Below, piece after piece: positions 54,105-62,656 of a stretch of 64,000 bases of DNA. The notes under the pieces were generated by a model that did not search any database, was not told the DNA's origin, and saw only the letters and a list, made by a program, of their open reading frames with translations. Each line of letters starts with the position of its first letter. Position 1 is the stretch's first letter. A program made the translations under genes and the position numbers. The stretch comes from Tissierella sp032104385 (lineage in GTDB: Bacteria; Bacillota; Clostridia; Tissierellales; Tissierellaceae): the NCBI RefSeq assembly GCF_032104385.1, contig NZ_DAMCHJ010000001.1:248001-312000 (forward strand), written 5' to 3'.

Positions 54105-54172
54105 ATTATAGCAAGTAAATTTTTAAATAGTTAAAACTTGGAGTAAGTGGTCTTTTTTTGGATTGAACGGTT
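54105..54172 (-). promoter_or_regulatory. agrBD promoter with 20-bp-spaced direct repeats (copy 1)
   Basis: Minus strand: ACCGTTCAATCC (54171-54160) and ACCACTTACTCC (54151-54140), direct repeats with 20-bp period as expected for LytTR-type (AgrA) dimers, then a weak -35 and TATAAT at 54110-54105. The segment 54121-54172 recurs at 58721-58772 with two mismatches. Confidence 0.65.
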
Positions 54173-54277
54173 ATTTAAGAGTGATATTCTCAATATAGTT
54201 ATGAATAAAATAAGGTACATACATAACTCCATATGAGTACTCATATATACATCTGCTTATATTAGAAAATATATTAG

Positions 54278-54302
54278 AAAAAAAGAGGGCTGTTTAACCC
54301 TC
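54278..54302 (-). terminator. Terminator of the Cys-Gly peptide operon
   Basis: Minus strand: GAGGGT-TAAACA-GCCCTC followed by TTTTTTT. It separates the peptide operon from the agrBD promoter. Confidence 0.85.
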
Positions 54303-54311
54303 GATAATCAG

Positions 54312-54476
54312 TTATTCAACTAAACATGGTACTCCACCACAATTACAACCACAACCACATCCACAGCCACTCCCAGAACTACAACCACGTCCGCAGGAAC
54401 ATCCTTGTACACAACCTGCACCACAGCCTGCAACTATTAAATCTCTTATATTTCTTTCATCTCTTAAAATTTCCAT
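54312..54476 (-). CDS. Cys-Gly-rich precursor-like peptide A (54 aa)
   Basis: Begins MEILRDERNIRDLIVAG, then a Cys/Gly-rich core with 11 Cys: CGAGCVQGCSCGRGC and a run of alternating Cys-Gly (CGCGCGCNC), ending VPCLVE. The leader M-E/D-I-x-R-D/N is shared with peptides B and C. AGGAGG sits 9 nt upstream of the ATG. It is the last gene of the radical SAM/ABC operon. Likely a ribosomally made, post-translationally modified peptide precursor; a metal-binding peptide is the alternative. Confidence 0.75.
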   Translation of the reverse strand: MEILRDERNIRDLIVAGCGAGCVQGCSCGRGCSSGSGCGCGCGCNCGGVPCLVE

Positions 54477-54612
54477 AATCTGATTCCTCCTCTCATATAA
54501 TATATATCACTATTCCCATGGGGTAATAATACAGGTAGATGTTGTGGTTTCCTTTTTCCACCAAGCCAGCCAAGTAATTACTCATATCATAGGAATTAGA
54601 GATGTCTTCATT

Positions 54613-56436
54613 TTAAACATAGTATTTCGCCTGAGTTTGATAATATTTGGCATAATCTCCATTTTTATCTATAAGTTCTCTATGAGAGCCCTGTTCAAAT
54701 ATAGTCTTATTCTTTATAAAAATAATTTGATCAGCAGTTGATGCACAAGTCATTCTATGAGAAATATAAATAACAAGTTTATCCGCAGCTAAATTCTTGA
54801 ATTTGCTTAATAAATCATCTTCAGATATTGGGTCTAATGCAGATGACGGCTCGTCCAGCATTATTACTGGTGTTTCTCTAAACAAAGCCCTAGCCAATGC
54901 AAGCTTTTGATTTTCTCCTCCTGAAAGAATTACTCCGTCTTCATAAAAAATCTTATCAAGATTTGTATGTATGCCTTTAGGTAAAGTTTTAATCTTACCA
55001 CCTAATCCAACTTCTTGAAGATATGAAGCAATCTTAAATTCATTACTATCATTGGATTTATTTAAACCTATATTCTCAGCAATTGTAAAAGAAAAGTATT
55101 TAAAATCTTGAAAAACTATGCTAAATATATTTCTATAATCCATATAATCTATTTGATTTATTGGAATATCATTCAAGTATATAGTTCCTGAAGTTGGTTC
55201 ATATAATCCGCTTATTAAATTAATTAAGGTACTCTTTCCTGCTCCATTTTCTCCAACAATAACGTAGACTTTACCATATTCAAAAACATAATTTATATTT
55301 TCCAGAACATATTTATCCGTTCCTGGATAGGCAAAATATACATTCTCTAAACGTATTGTTAAATCATCACCTTTTAATATACTCTCTATTGTTTTTATTT
55401 CTCCATTTTTTAATAAGATATCATTATTTCTCTTAATATCACTTTCTAACTCCATAAATTCTCTAAAAGATTCTATATACTTTCCATTTATATTTAATTG
55501 AGTTATAAATCCTACAAAGTTTAATATAGCATTTGAAAGCTGACTTGTAGCAGTAAAATATTGAGAAAATTGTCCCACAGTTATATTGCCAATAAAAGTT
55601 TTCCATGCTAAATATAAATAAATGCCGTTACTTTTTAAATTTTCTCCTATTATACTTACTATTTTAATATTCATACTAGTATTGTATAATTTTTTCAATC
55701 TAATTCTTAAAAAGCTTAGAGTAGTCAAATATTTGTTCATAATCCAGTCAACAAATCCAAACATCTTCATTTCTTTTGCAGAACTACTCTCCCCCATAAT
55801 CCTTATATAATAGTTAAGAATACGTGTTAAATATATATTTTCATCTCTTTGTGAGATTTTCCAATTCTCCGATTTTAAATTTAGATAAACAGAAAAAAAT
55901 GAAAAAAGTATTATAACGAAAATTAAATTAATATCTGCAGAGATTATTATAATGGTAGTAGATATAATTAATACTATACTTGATAAAGAATGAAATAAAC
56001 TATTTATTAAATTGATACCTATTCCTTTATAGATTATATCTTGGGCTAAAGCTAATTTTTGATGAGTTTCCGGTAAGTCTAATTGTGCCATATCTAATGA
56101 TACGACCTTTTTATTAATAATTAATAAAAAATGCATTGCATAAAGGTGTCCATTAAGATTCACATACTTTTCAGTCAAAATCGCAGTAATTAGTGATGCT
56201 GTCAATTGAATTAAAATATAAATTAAAATATAGTTTACTATTTCACTAAAATTCTTACGGTTAATTAATCCATCAATTATTAGTTTTGGTATTATTATAT
56301 ATATTAATGGAATTAAACCTTCTATAATTGAAATTATTCCTTGGGATATGACATAGGATTTACTAAACTCAAAAACGTACTTGAAAAAATAAAAATTATT
56401 CTTTATATTGTTTTTATAATTTTTTTTAGAGTCCAT
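54613..56436 (-). CDS. ABC transporter (fused permease/ATPase), probable peptide exporter
   Basis: 607-aa half-transporter: about six membrane helices in residues 1-310, then an ATPase domain with Walker A GENGAGKST, signature LSGGENQKLALARA, Walker B VIMLDEPSSALD and His-loop YISHRMT. No N-terminal C39 peptidase is present, so leader removal would need another protease. It lies between Cys-Gly peptide genes B and A, pointing to export of the modified peptides. ATG follows AAGGAG. Confidence 0.9.
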   Translation of the reverse strand: MDSKKNYKNNIKNNFYFFKYVFEFSKSYVISQGIISIIEGLIPLIYIIIPKLIIDGLINRKNFSEIVNYILIYILIQLTASLITAILTEKYVNLNGHLYAMHFLLIINKKVVSLDMAQLDLPETHQKLALAQDIIYKGIGINLINSLFHSLSSIVLIISTTIIIISADINLIFVIILFSFFSVYLNLKSENWKISQRDENIYLTRILNYYIRIMGESSSAKEMKMFGFVDWIMNKYLTTLSFLRIRLKKLYNTSMNIKIVSIIGENLKSNGIYLYLAWKTFIGNITVGQFSQYFTATSQLSNAILNFVGFITQLNINGKYIESFREFMELESDIKRNNDILLKNGEIKTIESILKGDDLTIRLENVYFAYPGTDKYVLENINYVFEYGKVYVIVGENGAGKSTLINLISGLYEPTSGTIYLNDIPINQIDYMDYRNIFSIVFQDFKYFSFTIAENIGLNKSNDSNEFKIASYLQEVGLGGKIKTLPKGIHTNLDKIFYEDGVILSGGENQKLALARALFRETPVIMLDEPSSALDPISEDDLLSKFKNLAADKLVIYISHRMTCASTADQIIFIKNKTIFEQGSHRELIDKNGDYAKYYQTQAKYYV

Positions 56437-56524
56437 ATAAGCTCCTTTTTTATTGATAATATAAACATCAAGGGGCTGGTATTTAAATAAATAACAATTT
56501 AAGTACCAGCCAACTGATATTTAA

Positions 56525-56755
56525 CTAATTTGCAGTCAATCCGCAGCCGCAGCCACAGCCCATTCCATTTGGAGGGCAGGTATTACCGCCACCTTCACCA
56601 GAACAATTACAACCACAACCATAGCCAGGATAATCCCCGCCATTCCCTGGCAGAAAGCCTGTACAGCCACAGCCATAACCATTTTGGCAACCACAGCCAC
56701 AACCCATACCAGGATTATCATTACCATTAAAGCATGAATTTCTAACTATCTCCAT
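56525..56755 (-). CDS. Cys-Gly-rich precursor-like peptide B (76 aa)
   Basis: Starts MEIVRNSCFNGNDNPG and contains four Cys-Gly clusters (GCGCGCQ, GCGCTG, GCGCNC, GCGCGCG) separated by Asn/Gly/Pro/Tyr linkers; 13 Cys in 76 residues. AAGAGGTGAT binding site. It is flanked by peptide C and the ABC exporter. Multiple repeated clusters suggest several modification sites in one precursor. No family recognised. Confidence 0.75.
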   Translation of the reverse strand: MEIVRNSCFNGNDNPGMGCGCGCQNGYGCGCTGFLPGNGGDYPGYGCGCNCSGEGGGNTCPPNGMGCGCGCGLTAN

Positions 56756-56949
56756 GGAATATCACCTCTTTTCTAAAATATATTATTAATATATTTTAAG
56801 CCCATGAATTAATAAAATATTGTCTTCAACAAACTAGATTGCTATATTCATAATTAAATATATTTATATTTTTAAAATCTCGATATCTTTATATACAATC
56901 TTCATATTAATAAATACTAATCAATTCCTTAAAAATTACATACTTTGAA

Positions 56950-57057
56950 TTATGCTTTAGCCCCACAACCGCAACCACATCCACATCCGCAGCCACAACC
57001 TGCCCCACTAGCCATAATTGATATACCATTATTTTTTTCATCTCTAATTATATCCAC
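56950..57057 (-). CDS. Cys-Gly-rich precursor-like peptide C (35 aa)
   Basis: GTG start at 57057 behind GGAGGTGAT. Leader MDIIRDEKNNGISIMASGAG, then six Cys strictly alternating with Gly (positions 21-31), ending GAKA. The simplest of the three precursor-like peptides and the closest to the radical SAM gene, so probably the archetypal substrate. Confidence 0.75.
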   Translation of the reverse strand: MDIIRDEKNNGISIMASGAGCGCGCGCGCGCGAKA

Positions 57058-57130
57058 ATTATCACCTCCACATTAATATATTATTTATTATTCTATATTC
57101 ATGTGCTTAAAACCAAAGAATTTAAGCATA

Positions 57131-58468
57131 TTACCTATAAGTACTTATTAGATTTTCTAATTCGCTTTCTTCAATTTTGGGATCACAAAAATATTTTTCC
57201 CCATGAACGCGTCCATTTACACATCTACCGCCAAAACAAATTGGTAATACCCTACACTCCTTGCACTCATCTTGCAAGTCAACCTTATTACTAACCCACC
57301 TAGAATGTTTATCTTCAGCTAAATTCATTGAACCATCTTCTGATATGTATCCAATTTTATTAAGATCATCATCTAATGATAAGGTACATTTTAAAATCGA
57401 ACCATCATAATCAATTATCAAATTATTGTGTTTAGAAGCATAACATACCCTACTATAAGGTCGTGTCATAACATCCACCACATCATTGTTTATGTTTAAC
57501 TGTTTTATTACTTTAGCAATATTTACAGAGGATTTGGCAACATCTAATTTATCTAGTATGTCTAATTTATCATCATTACAGCCACCAAGTCTTTTTATAC
57601 CTTCATAATATATACTAAACCTATTATCAAAATTTTCTTTTATATATTTATAAAATTCTTCTGCCCGTAAAAATACTTCATCATTAAAATTAGTGCGTAT
57701 TGTTACTTTAAAATTATAATCCGTGCTAGCCATATATTTCAAATTTTCCATTATCCTATCCCAACTACCTCTATCATCAGCACTAGCCCTATACTTATCA
57801 TGAGTTTCTTTAAATCCATCTACTGTAATTTGATAATATCTACAGTTTAAAGAAGAAAGAACTTCAAACCTTTCTGGATATATCAGCGCACCATTTGTTG
57901 TTGCACTTGCACTATAAGGAACTCCATACTCTTCACATAATGATTTTACTTTTCCTAAAAAGGTTACAACTTTATCATATTCTACAAATGGTTCTCCACC
58001 AAAAAGTGATATAGCAACACCTGTATATAATTTATTTCTTAGAGAATTATCTATATACTTCAATATACTGTTATAAAGTTCTTCTGTCATAGCTTTATTC
58101 TCATGTTCTTCATAGCAATAAATACATCTGAGATTACATTGCCTTGTTACAATTAAAGTCAGTACTAAGGTAGTATCTCTTACAACATCCCTTTCATAAC
58201 AATACCTGGCAAATTCATATTCTCTTCTATCTTTAGGAACTAGAATCCCTTTTTCATAAAAAGTCAATATCATCTCATCAGAGTTATCATAAATAATTGT
58301 ATCTTTTTCCATTATCTCTCTCAATTTTCTCACATTTATTTCTGAATAAATATAAATTACTGCACCAGAAAGAGAATTATAAACTAAATATGTGCCGTCC
58401 TCTTTAGGTATAAAAAAATTATAATAGCTTTTTTTCAATACATTTGGTTTTATCATAAGCTTTTCCAT
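57131..58468 (-). CDS. Radical SAM/SPASM peptide maturase
   Basis: 445-aa radical SAM enzyme. N-terminal part (residues 1-100, NFFIPKEDGTYLVYNSLSG) resembles the peptide-recognition region of RiPP maturases. CNLRCIYCYE (Cys111, 115, 118) binds the SAM [4Fe-4S] cluster; the C-terminal SPASM region (about 365-428, CKECRVLPICFGGRC ... C) binds auxiliary clusters. It heads the operon with Cys-Gly peptides and ABC exporter, so it probably installs thioether or other C-crosslinks on them. ATG follows GAGGAGATG. Confidence 0.93.
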   Translation of the reverse strand: MEKLMIKPNVLKKSYYNFFIPKEDGTYLVYNSLSGAVIYIYSEINVRKLREIMEKDTIIYDNSDEMILTFYEKGILVPKDRREYEFARYCYERDVVRDTTLVLTLIVTRQCNLRCIYCYEEHENKAMTEELYNSILKYIDNSLRNKLYTGVAISLFGGEPFVEYDKVVTFLGKVKSLCEEYGVPYSASATTNGALIYPERFEVLSSLNCRYYQITVDGFKETHDKYRASADDRGSWDRIMENLKYMASTDYNFKVTIRTNFNDEVFLRAEEFYKYIKENFDNRFSIYYEGIKRLGGCNDDKLDILDKLDVAKSSVNIAKVIKQLNINNDVVDVMTRPYSRVCYASKHNNLIIDYDGSILKCTLSLDDDLNKIGYISEDGSMNLAEDKHSRWVSNKVDLQDECKECRVLPICFGGRCVNGRVHGEKYFCDPKIEESELENLISTYR

Positions 58469-58551
58469 TAAATCATCTCCTCATATAATATGATTATCCC
58501 TAACTTATAAGCTACCTAAGTATATTTAATTCTTTACATATCTATATTTCC

Positions 58552-58690
58552 CCTATCCTCCCCTTTAGTTTTAATATCATCAAAGAACTGCTAATGGAAA
58601 AGAAGTGATTAAATTTCATCCATTAATCCCATTACTGTTAGAACTAAGATAATAAGCCATATATCCTTTTTGCATTGCTTATCCCATACT
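58552..58690 (-). pseudogene. Decayed agrB remnant upstream of the radical SAM gene
   Basis: Aligns with the 3' third of agrB (53508-53660): both have CTCCCCTTTAGTTTTA, then AAAGAACT.CTAATGG.AAAGAAGT and later ATCCTTTTT..TATTGCTT-like stretches, with deletions and frame-breaking changes. The agrD part is missing. It is joined on its 5' side to the second copy of the agr promoter region. Confidence 0.65.
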
Positions 58691-58772
58691 CTTTCCCTTA
58701 TAATAATAATAGCAGGTGAGATTTTAAATAGTTAAAACTTGGAGTAAGTGGTCTTTTTTTGGGCTGAACGGT
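58690..58772 (-). promoter_or_regulatory. Second copy of the agr promoter/operator region
   Basis: 58721-58772 repeats 54121-54172 with two mismatches, including direct repeats GGGCTGAACGGT (58760-58771) and GGAGTAAGTGGT (58740-58751) spaced 20 bp. A -10-like TATTAT follows on the minus strand. Points toward the radical SAM operon on the minus strand and lies just upstream of agrA on the plus strand. Confidence 0.6.
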
Positions 58773-58788
58773 TTTTAGGAGGATAGTT

Positions 58789-59511
58789 ATGTTCAAAATT
58801 GGGATTTGTGAAGATAATAAAATTTTTTCATTAGAATTGAAGTCAATTATTGAAAGAAAATTTACTCAGTACAATTTAGAATCTGAAATAAATTGCTTTT
58901 ATTCGGGAGAAGACACTCTTGAAGGTATTCTAAATGCAAAGGAAAGGTATGATATTATATTTTTTGATATAGAGCTACCAAAGTTAAATGGAATAGAAGT
59001 AGCACGAAAAATTAGGGAATTATATGATGATACCATATTTATATTTATCACATATCTAGATGAAAAAGTATATGAAGCTTTAGATTTAACAATTTTTCAT
59101 TTTATTAGAAAAAGTCATTTTCAAAAGGAAATTAATTTAATTCTTGATTCATTAATAAAAAAGCTTGACTATTTAACTGAAAAATATGCCTTTCCCATAG
59201 GGGAAGATAATGTTTATTTTAGACTCTATGATGTTTTATATCTTGAAATATTAAATAGACAATTAATTATACATACTAAAGAAAATCTATATACTTCAAC
59301 CTATCGTTCCTTAAAAGATATTTCATTCGATTTAACAAAAAAACATTTTTATGAAGTATATCGAGGGATTATGGTTAATCTCAATCATGTAAAGGACTTT
59401 ATAGATAATAAAATTATCCTTTCTAATGGAGATATAGTTTATATAGCAAGAAGAAGACTCAATGGATTTAAAGAAGAGTTCTATAAATATATTTCATCTA
59501 AAAGAGAGTGA
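58789..59511 (+). CDS. agrA: AgrA-like LytTR response regulator
   Basis: 240-aa response regulator: receiver domain with acidic pocket (ICEDN) and phosphoacceptor Asp60 (IIFFDIELP), then a LytTR DNA-binding domain (FRLYDVLYLEILNRQLIIHT ... FYEVYRGIMVNLNHVKDF). AGGAGG site 6 nt upstream of ATG. Partner of the following kinase; expected to bind the direct repeats at 54140-54171 and 58740-58771. Confidence 0.9.
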   Translation: MFKIGICEDNKIFSLELKSIIERKFTQYNLESEINCFYSGEDTLEGILNAKERYDIIFFDIELPKLNGIEVARKIRELYDDTIFIFITYLDEKVYEALDLTIFHFIRKSHFQKEINLILDSLIKKLDYLTEKYAFPIGEDNVYFRLYDVLYLEILNRQLIIHTKENLYTSTYRSLKDISFDLTKKHFYEVYRGIMVNLNHVKDFIDNKIILSNGDIVYIARRRLNGFKEEFYKYISSKRE

Positions 59512-59516
59512 TAATC

Positions 59517-60842
59517 ATGACAAAACCAAATATTATATTGAGTTTTTTATTTTCTATAATAGATAATATACTTTTTATAAGTATATTATCTAAATTTAGA
59601 AATCATAAAGAAAATTACCATATTATTGATAGTCTTATAGTTATCATAATATCTATTATTACGTCCTTATTTACTCAATTTGGAATTACCCCGTATATTA
59701 AAATACTTCTTATATCTATACTACTATTTTTAACAACATTTTTATATGAACTTAAGTCTTATCAACGAATTTTAGTTATTGTATTATATTATTTTGTATT
59801 AATTATATCTGAATTATTGATTACTTTGCTAGCCTCAAATATTTTGCAAATAAATATAGATAATATTGGAAAGTACAATTATTCTTTTTTCTTCTTAGGA
59901 ATAATTAGTAAGTTTCTAGCTATATTAATTCTTTCATTAGTTAAAAGAAAATTTGCTAATAATAAAATTATACTTCCAGTAATCTTAAATTATATTATTA
60001 CATTAATTTTATCATTATCCATAATCTCAATGGTTTTATTATTTTATTCTAATTTAAATTCGCATTCTAAAAGTATTCAATTTATTTTATTTCTTGTTTG
60101 TTTATTTACCTTATTTACTAGCATAGGCATCTTGATAATTTATTTTTATGCAAACGATTTTTATATTGATTTACAAAAAGAAACTACTAAAAAAATTTAT
60201 GATAAGTCATACGAAAAGTTTATAGCTAATGCTGAACTGAGAAATGACTCTTTAGCTAAAATATGGCATGATATAGGAAACCATATTAAAATCTTAGAAA
60301 AAATGAACAAAATAGAAAATAATACTGATATTGAATATATTAATTCAATAAAAAATAGACTTAAATCAATTCCCAATACCATAAATACTGGAAATAAATT
60401 AATAGATATAATATTGAATGATAAGTATTCAGAAGGTATTATGAAAGGTATAGACTTTGATATAAAAGCAATAGCTCCTCCTGAAATAGACATTGATGAT
60501 ATGGACTTAAGTTCTATATTGTTTAATACTATAGATAATGCAATAGAAGCTTGTCTAAATTATAGTGGGAAGAATAAATATATTTATTTAGAGTTATATC
60601 CAGATGGAAACTTCTTATGCTATAAAATTAAAAACACATATACTCCTATTAAAAATACCTCTGTTAAAAATTTTTACTTTAACAAAAAACAATATATTTC
60701 TTCTGGATATGGGCTTAGTATAATAAAAGATATTGTAAATAAGTATGATGGATACATGGATATAAATAAAGATGATAAAGAGTATTCAGTTACTATTGTT
60801 CTTCATTTAAATAACCAATCAGTCCAAGAAATAACCACTTAG
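59517..60842 (+). CDS. agrC: AgrC-like sensor histidine kinase (GHKL ATPase)
   Basis: About 441 aa. Seven hydrophobic segments over residues 1-210 form the peptide sensor; IWHDIGNHIKILEKM is the H-box, FNTIDNAIEACL the N-box and SSGYGLSIIKDIVNKY the G-box of HATPase_c_5. ATG 59517 overlaps the agrA stop region. Should sense the AgrD-derived lactone. Confidence 0.9.
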   Translation: MTKPNIILSFLFSIIDNILFISILSKFRNHKENYHIIDSLIVIIISIITSLFTQFGITPYIKILLISILLFLTTFLYELKSYQRILVIVLYYFVLIISELLITLLASNILQINIDNIGKYNYSFFFLGIISKFLAILILSLVKRKFANNKIILPVILNYIITLILSLSIISMVLLFYSNLNSHSKSIQFILFLVCLFTLFTSIGILIIYFYANDFYIDLQKETTKKIYDKSYEKFIANAELRNDSLAKIWHDIGNHIKILEKMNKIENNTDIEYINSIKNRLKSIPNTINTGNKLIDIILNDKYSEGIMKGIDFDIKAIAPPEIDIDDMDLSSILFNTIDNAIEACLNYSGKNKYIYLELYPDGNFLCYKIKNTYTPIKNTSVKNFYFNKKQYISSGYGLSIIKDIVNKYDGYMDINKDDKEYSVTIVLHLNNQSVQEITT

Positions 60843-60916
60843 TCCAAATTTAAATGGTCTTTAGTTTTGTTTGTTATAATAATTATAGAATTTGGTACAA
60901 AATAAAGGAGGTATTT

Positions 60917-61102
60917 ATGAAGAATTTTGTAAAAGATTTTTTTACGAAAAGATTAGAATTAAATTTTATTAACATTTTAATGATAGCTTTACTTGTTTAT
61001 GTCTATAATCTTTCTGGAAACAAATATTTCTTAGTCTACCTTTTTTTCTTTAGACTTATTGCATTATGTATAGATTATATGACAGATTATTTAAAAAATT
61101 AA
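60917..61102 (+). CDS. Small membrane protein downstream of agrC
   Basis: 61 aa, two hydrophobic segments (FINILMIALLVYVYNL, YFLVYLFFFRLIALCI). AAAGGAGG precedes ATG 60917. Not recognised. Its own short leader may carry a promoter (TATAATAATTATAG nearby). Confidence 0.65.
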   Translation: MKNFVKDFFTKRLELNFINILMIALLVYVYNLSGNKYFLVYLFFFRLIALCIDYMTDYLKN

Positions 61103-61225
61103 ATACATCCTAGCCTAAAATTTTCTTAATCAAAATTTTTCTTGAAAAATTATTCACCTTATCTTTAAATTTAAATTTTTATATATTTTAATTTTAAAGA
61201 TAAATAAACCTTTTATAATAAACAA

Positions 61226-61251
61226 ACAGTGGCTTTATATAAAGCCACTGT
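61226..61251 (+). terminator. Terminator after agr sensor operon
   Basis: ACAGTGGCTTTAT / ATAAAGCCACTGT perfect stem, flanked by AACA/TGTTTATT; probably bidirectional. Confidence 0.85.
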
Positions 61252-61265
61252 CTGTTTATTATAAA

Positions 61266-61535
61266 TTACAAATCATAATCGTCCCAATAAAAATCAAATT
61301 CATCTACCATATTATCTATATATTCAGATGCCCATATAGATTCTCTACCCCTATCTCCTTTATAATTTCTATATCGACGACCATTATAATAAAACCTCTT
61401 AAGATTAGTATCATGTAATTCGCTTACTATCCCAATCACTATACATAGTAGCAGTACCCTTAGCGTAAATATAGCAATTAATATAGTAGAAATATTAGAA
61501 ACAGTAGCATTTTTAATTCCATTATCATCAAATAG
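61266..61535 (-). pseudogene. Open frame without start codon (membrane helix plus acidic tail)
   Basis: 89 codons open from a stop at 61536 to TAA at 61266. The frame encodes a helix (ILIAIFTLRVLLLCIVIGIV) and a charged, aromatic tail ending in DFYWDDYDL, which looks like a real protein, but no ATG or good GTG/TTG start with a binding site is present. An overlapping frame starting at ATG codons near 61528 suggests a frameshifted N-terminus. Confidence 0.35.
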
Positions 61536-61611
61536 CTACTATCAATGATTAATTTACAATAAGTATAACAGATATAATTGATTTATTGCTAAAGCTTGGA
61601 TTAAATTGAAT

Positions 61612-61955
61612 GGGATACTTAATAATATTAAACAATAAATATTCAGAAAGAACTATGAAAGATATATGCTTTGATATAAAAGAAATAGTTCTTCTTGAAA
61701 TAGACATTGATGATATGGACTTAAGTTCCATATCGTTTAATACTATAGATAATGCAATAGGAACTTGTCTAAATTATAGTGGGAAATAAATATATTTATT
61801 TAGAGTTATATCCAGATGGAAACTTCTTATGTTATAAGATTAAAAATAGTTATGCTCCTGTTAAAAATTTTTATTTTAACAAAAACCATTATATCTCTTC
61901 TGGATATGGTCTTAGTATAATAAAAGGTATTATAAATAAGTATGGTGCTACATGG
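61612..61955 (+). pseudogene. Decayed duplicate of agrC C-terminus
   Basis: Closely parallels 60410-60755 of agrC: shared segments include IDDMDLSS, FNTIDNAI, IYLELYPDGNFLCYKIKN and SSGYGLSIIKGIINKYG, but a stop/frameshift after the N-box and a truncated end break it. Evidence of a partial agr duplication. Confidence 0.75.
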
Positions 61956-62077
61956 CTTATAACCTTGCTATATTTCTTTTGAATTAAAGTTCTTAATTTC
62001 TTTCAACAATCCTAGTTTAGGTTTTTATATCTTATTTATTAAATATTAAATAGTTTCAAAATGAATTCTATTCTTTA

Positions 62078-62244
62078 TTATCCATCAACAGCTAACAAAA
62101 GTAAAATCATACAATTCACAGCAAATATCAACAATAATAAGGACTCAATTCTGTTCATTTGTGAATATATTGCATATATTTTCCCTATTATTATAGCTAT
62201 AAGAAAAATAATTAAAGAAAAACCTATTTTTTTATTTTTTTCAT
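62078..62244 (-). pseudogene. Small two-helix membrane protein, frameshifted at an A-run
   Basis: ATG 62244 has a fine GAGGGGTGA site, but the first frame stops after six codons (MKKIKK). One extra A in the run would give IGFSLIIFLIAIIIGKIYA, then NRIESLLLLIFAVNCMILLL and end at 62078. So either a single-base decay or a slippery start. No family recognised. Confidence 0.5.
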
Positions 62245-62626
62245 TAATATTTCACCCCTCTCATACTAATAGATAAGTTTCATTGCTTGTCTACTCCTAA
62301 TAAAGGAAATGAACCCTTAAATCCTTTGCTACTTCATCCAATAATCATAGTTCCTTTAATCGTTTCACAATTGTTATTAAGTTTATTGCTAATAGTAATT
62401 TATTTAGTGTATACAAACCCATAATTCCAATGACTTACTTGTTTGTGGAATAATATTATATATCTTCTTTATTTAAGATTTCTTACATTTTACATGTAAT
62501 TCATAAATCCCATTCTGTATTATTTATATCCACAAATCTACTTCCATCTTATATATTAAATTCCTGAAATCATAATATCCTTATATTTGTAAAAATTATT
62601 TTTATATTATAATTATATAACAGAGG
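62245..62626. other. Gap without recognisable features
   Basis: AT-rich stretch with many stops in all frames. I see no gene, RNA or repeat. Confidence 0.4.
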
Positions 62627-62652
62627 CAAAAAAAGAACTCCAATGAGTTCTT
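62627..62652 (-). terminator. Terminator of the coiled-coil gene
   Basis: Minus strand: AAGAACTC-ATTG-GAGTTCTT followed by TTTTTT. Located 4 bp beyond the stop. Confidence 0.9.
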
Positions 62653-62656
62653 AGTA

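Noticed and set aside
54487..54579. Thirty-codon minus-strand frame between the ABC gene and peptide A
   Set aside because: No binding site and no leader resemblance to the Cys-Gly peptides.
56530..56730. His/Asn-rich plus-strand frame opposite peptide B
   Set aside because: It is an antisense reading of the repeated Cys-Gly codons and has no binding site.
62061..62276. Plus-strand 71-codon frame
   Set aside because: No binding site; opposite strand better explains the region as a frameshifted membrane protein with a strong binding site.
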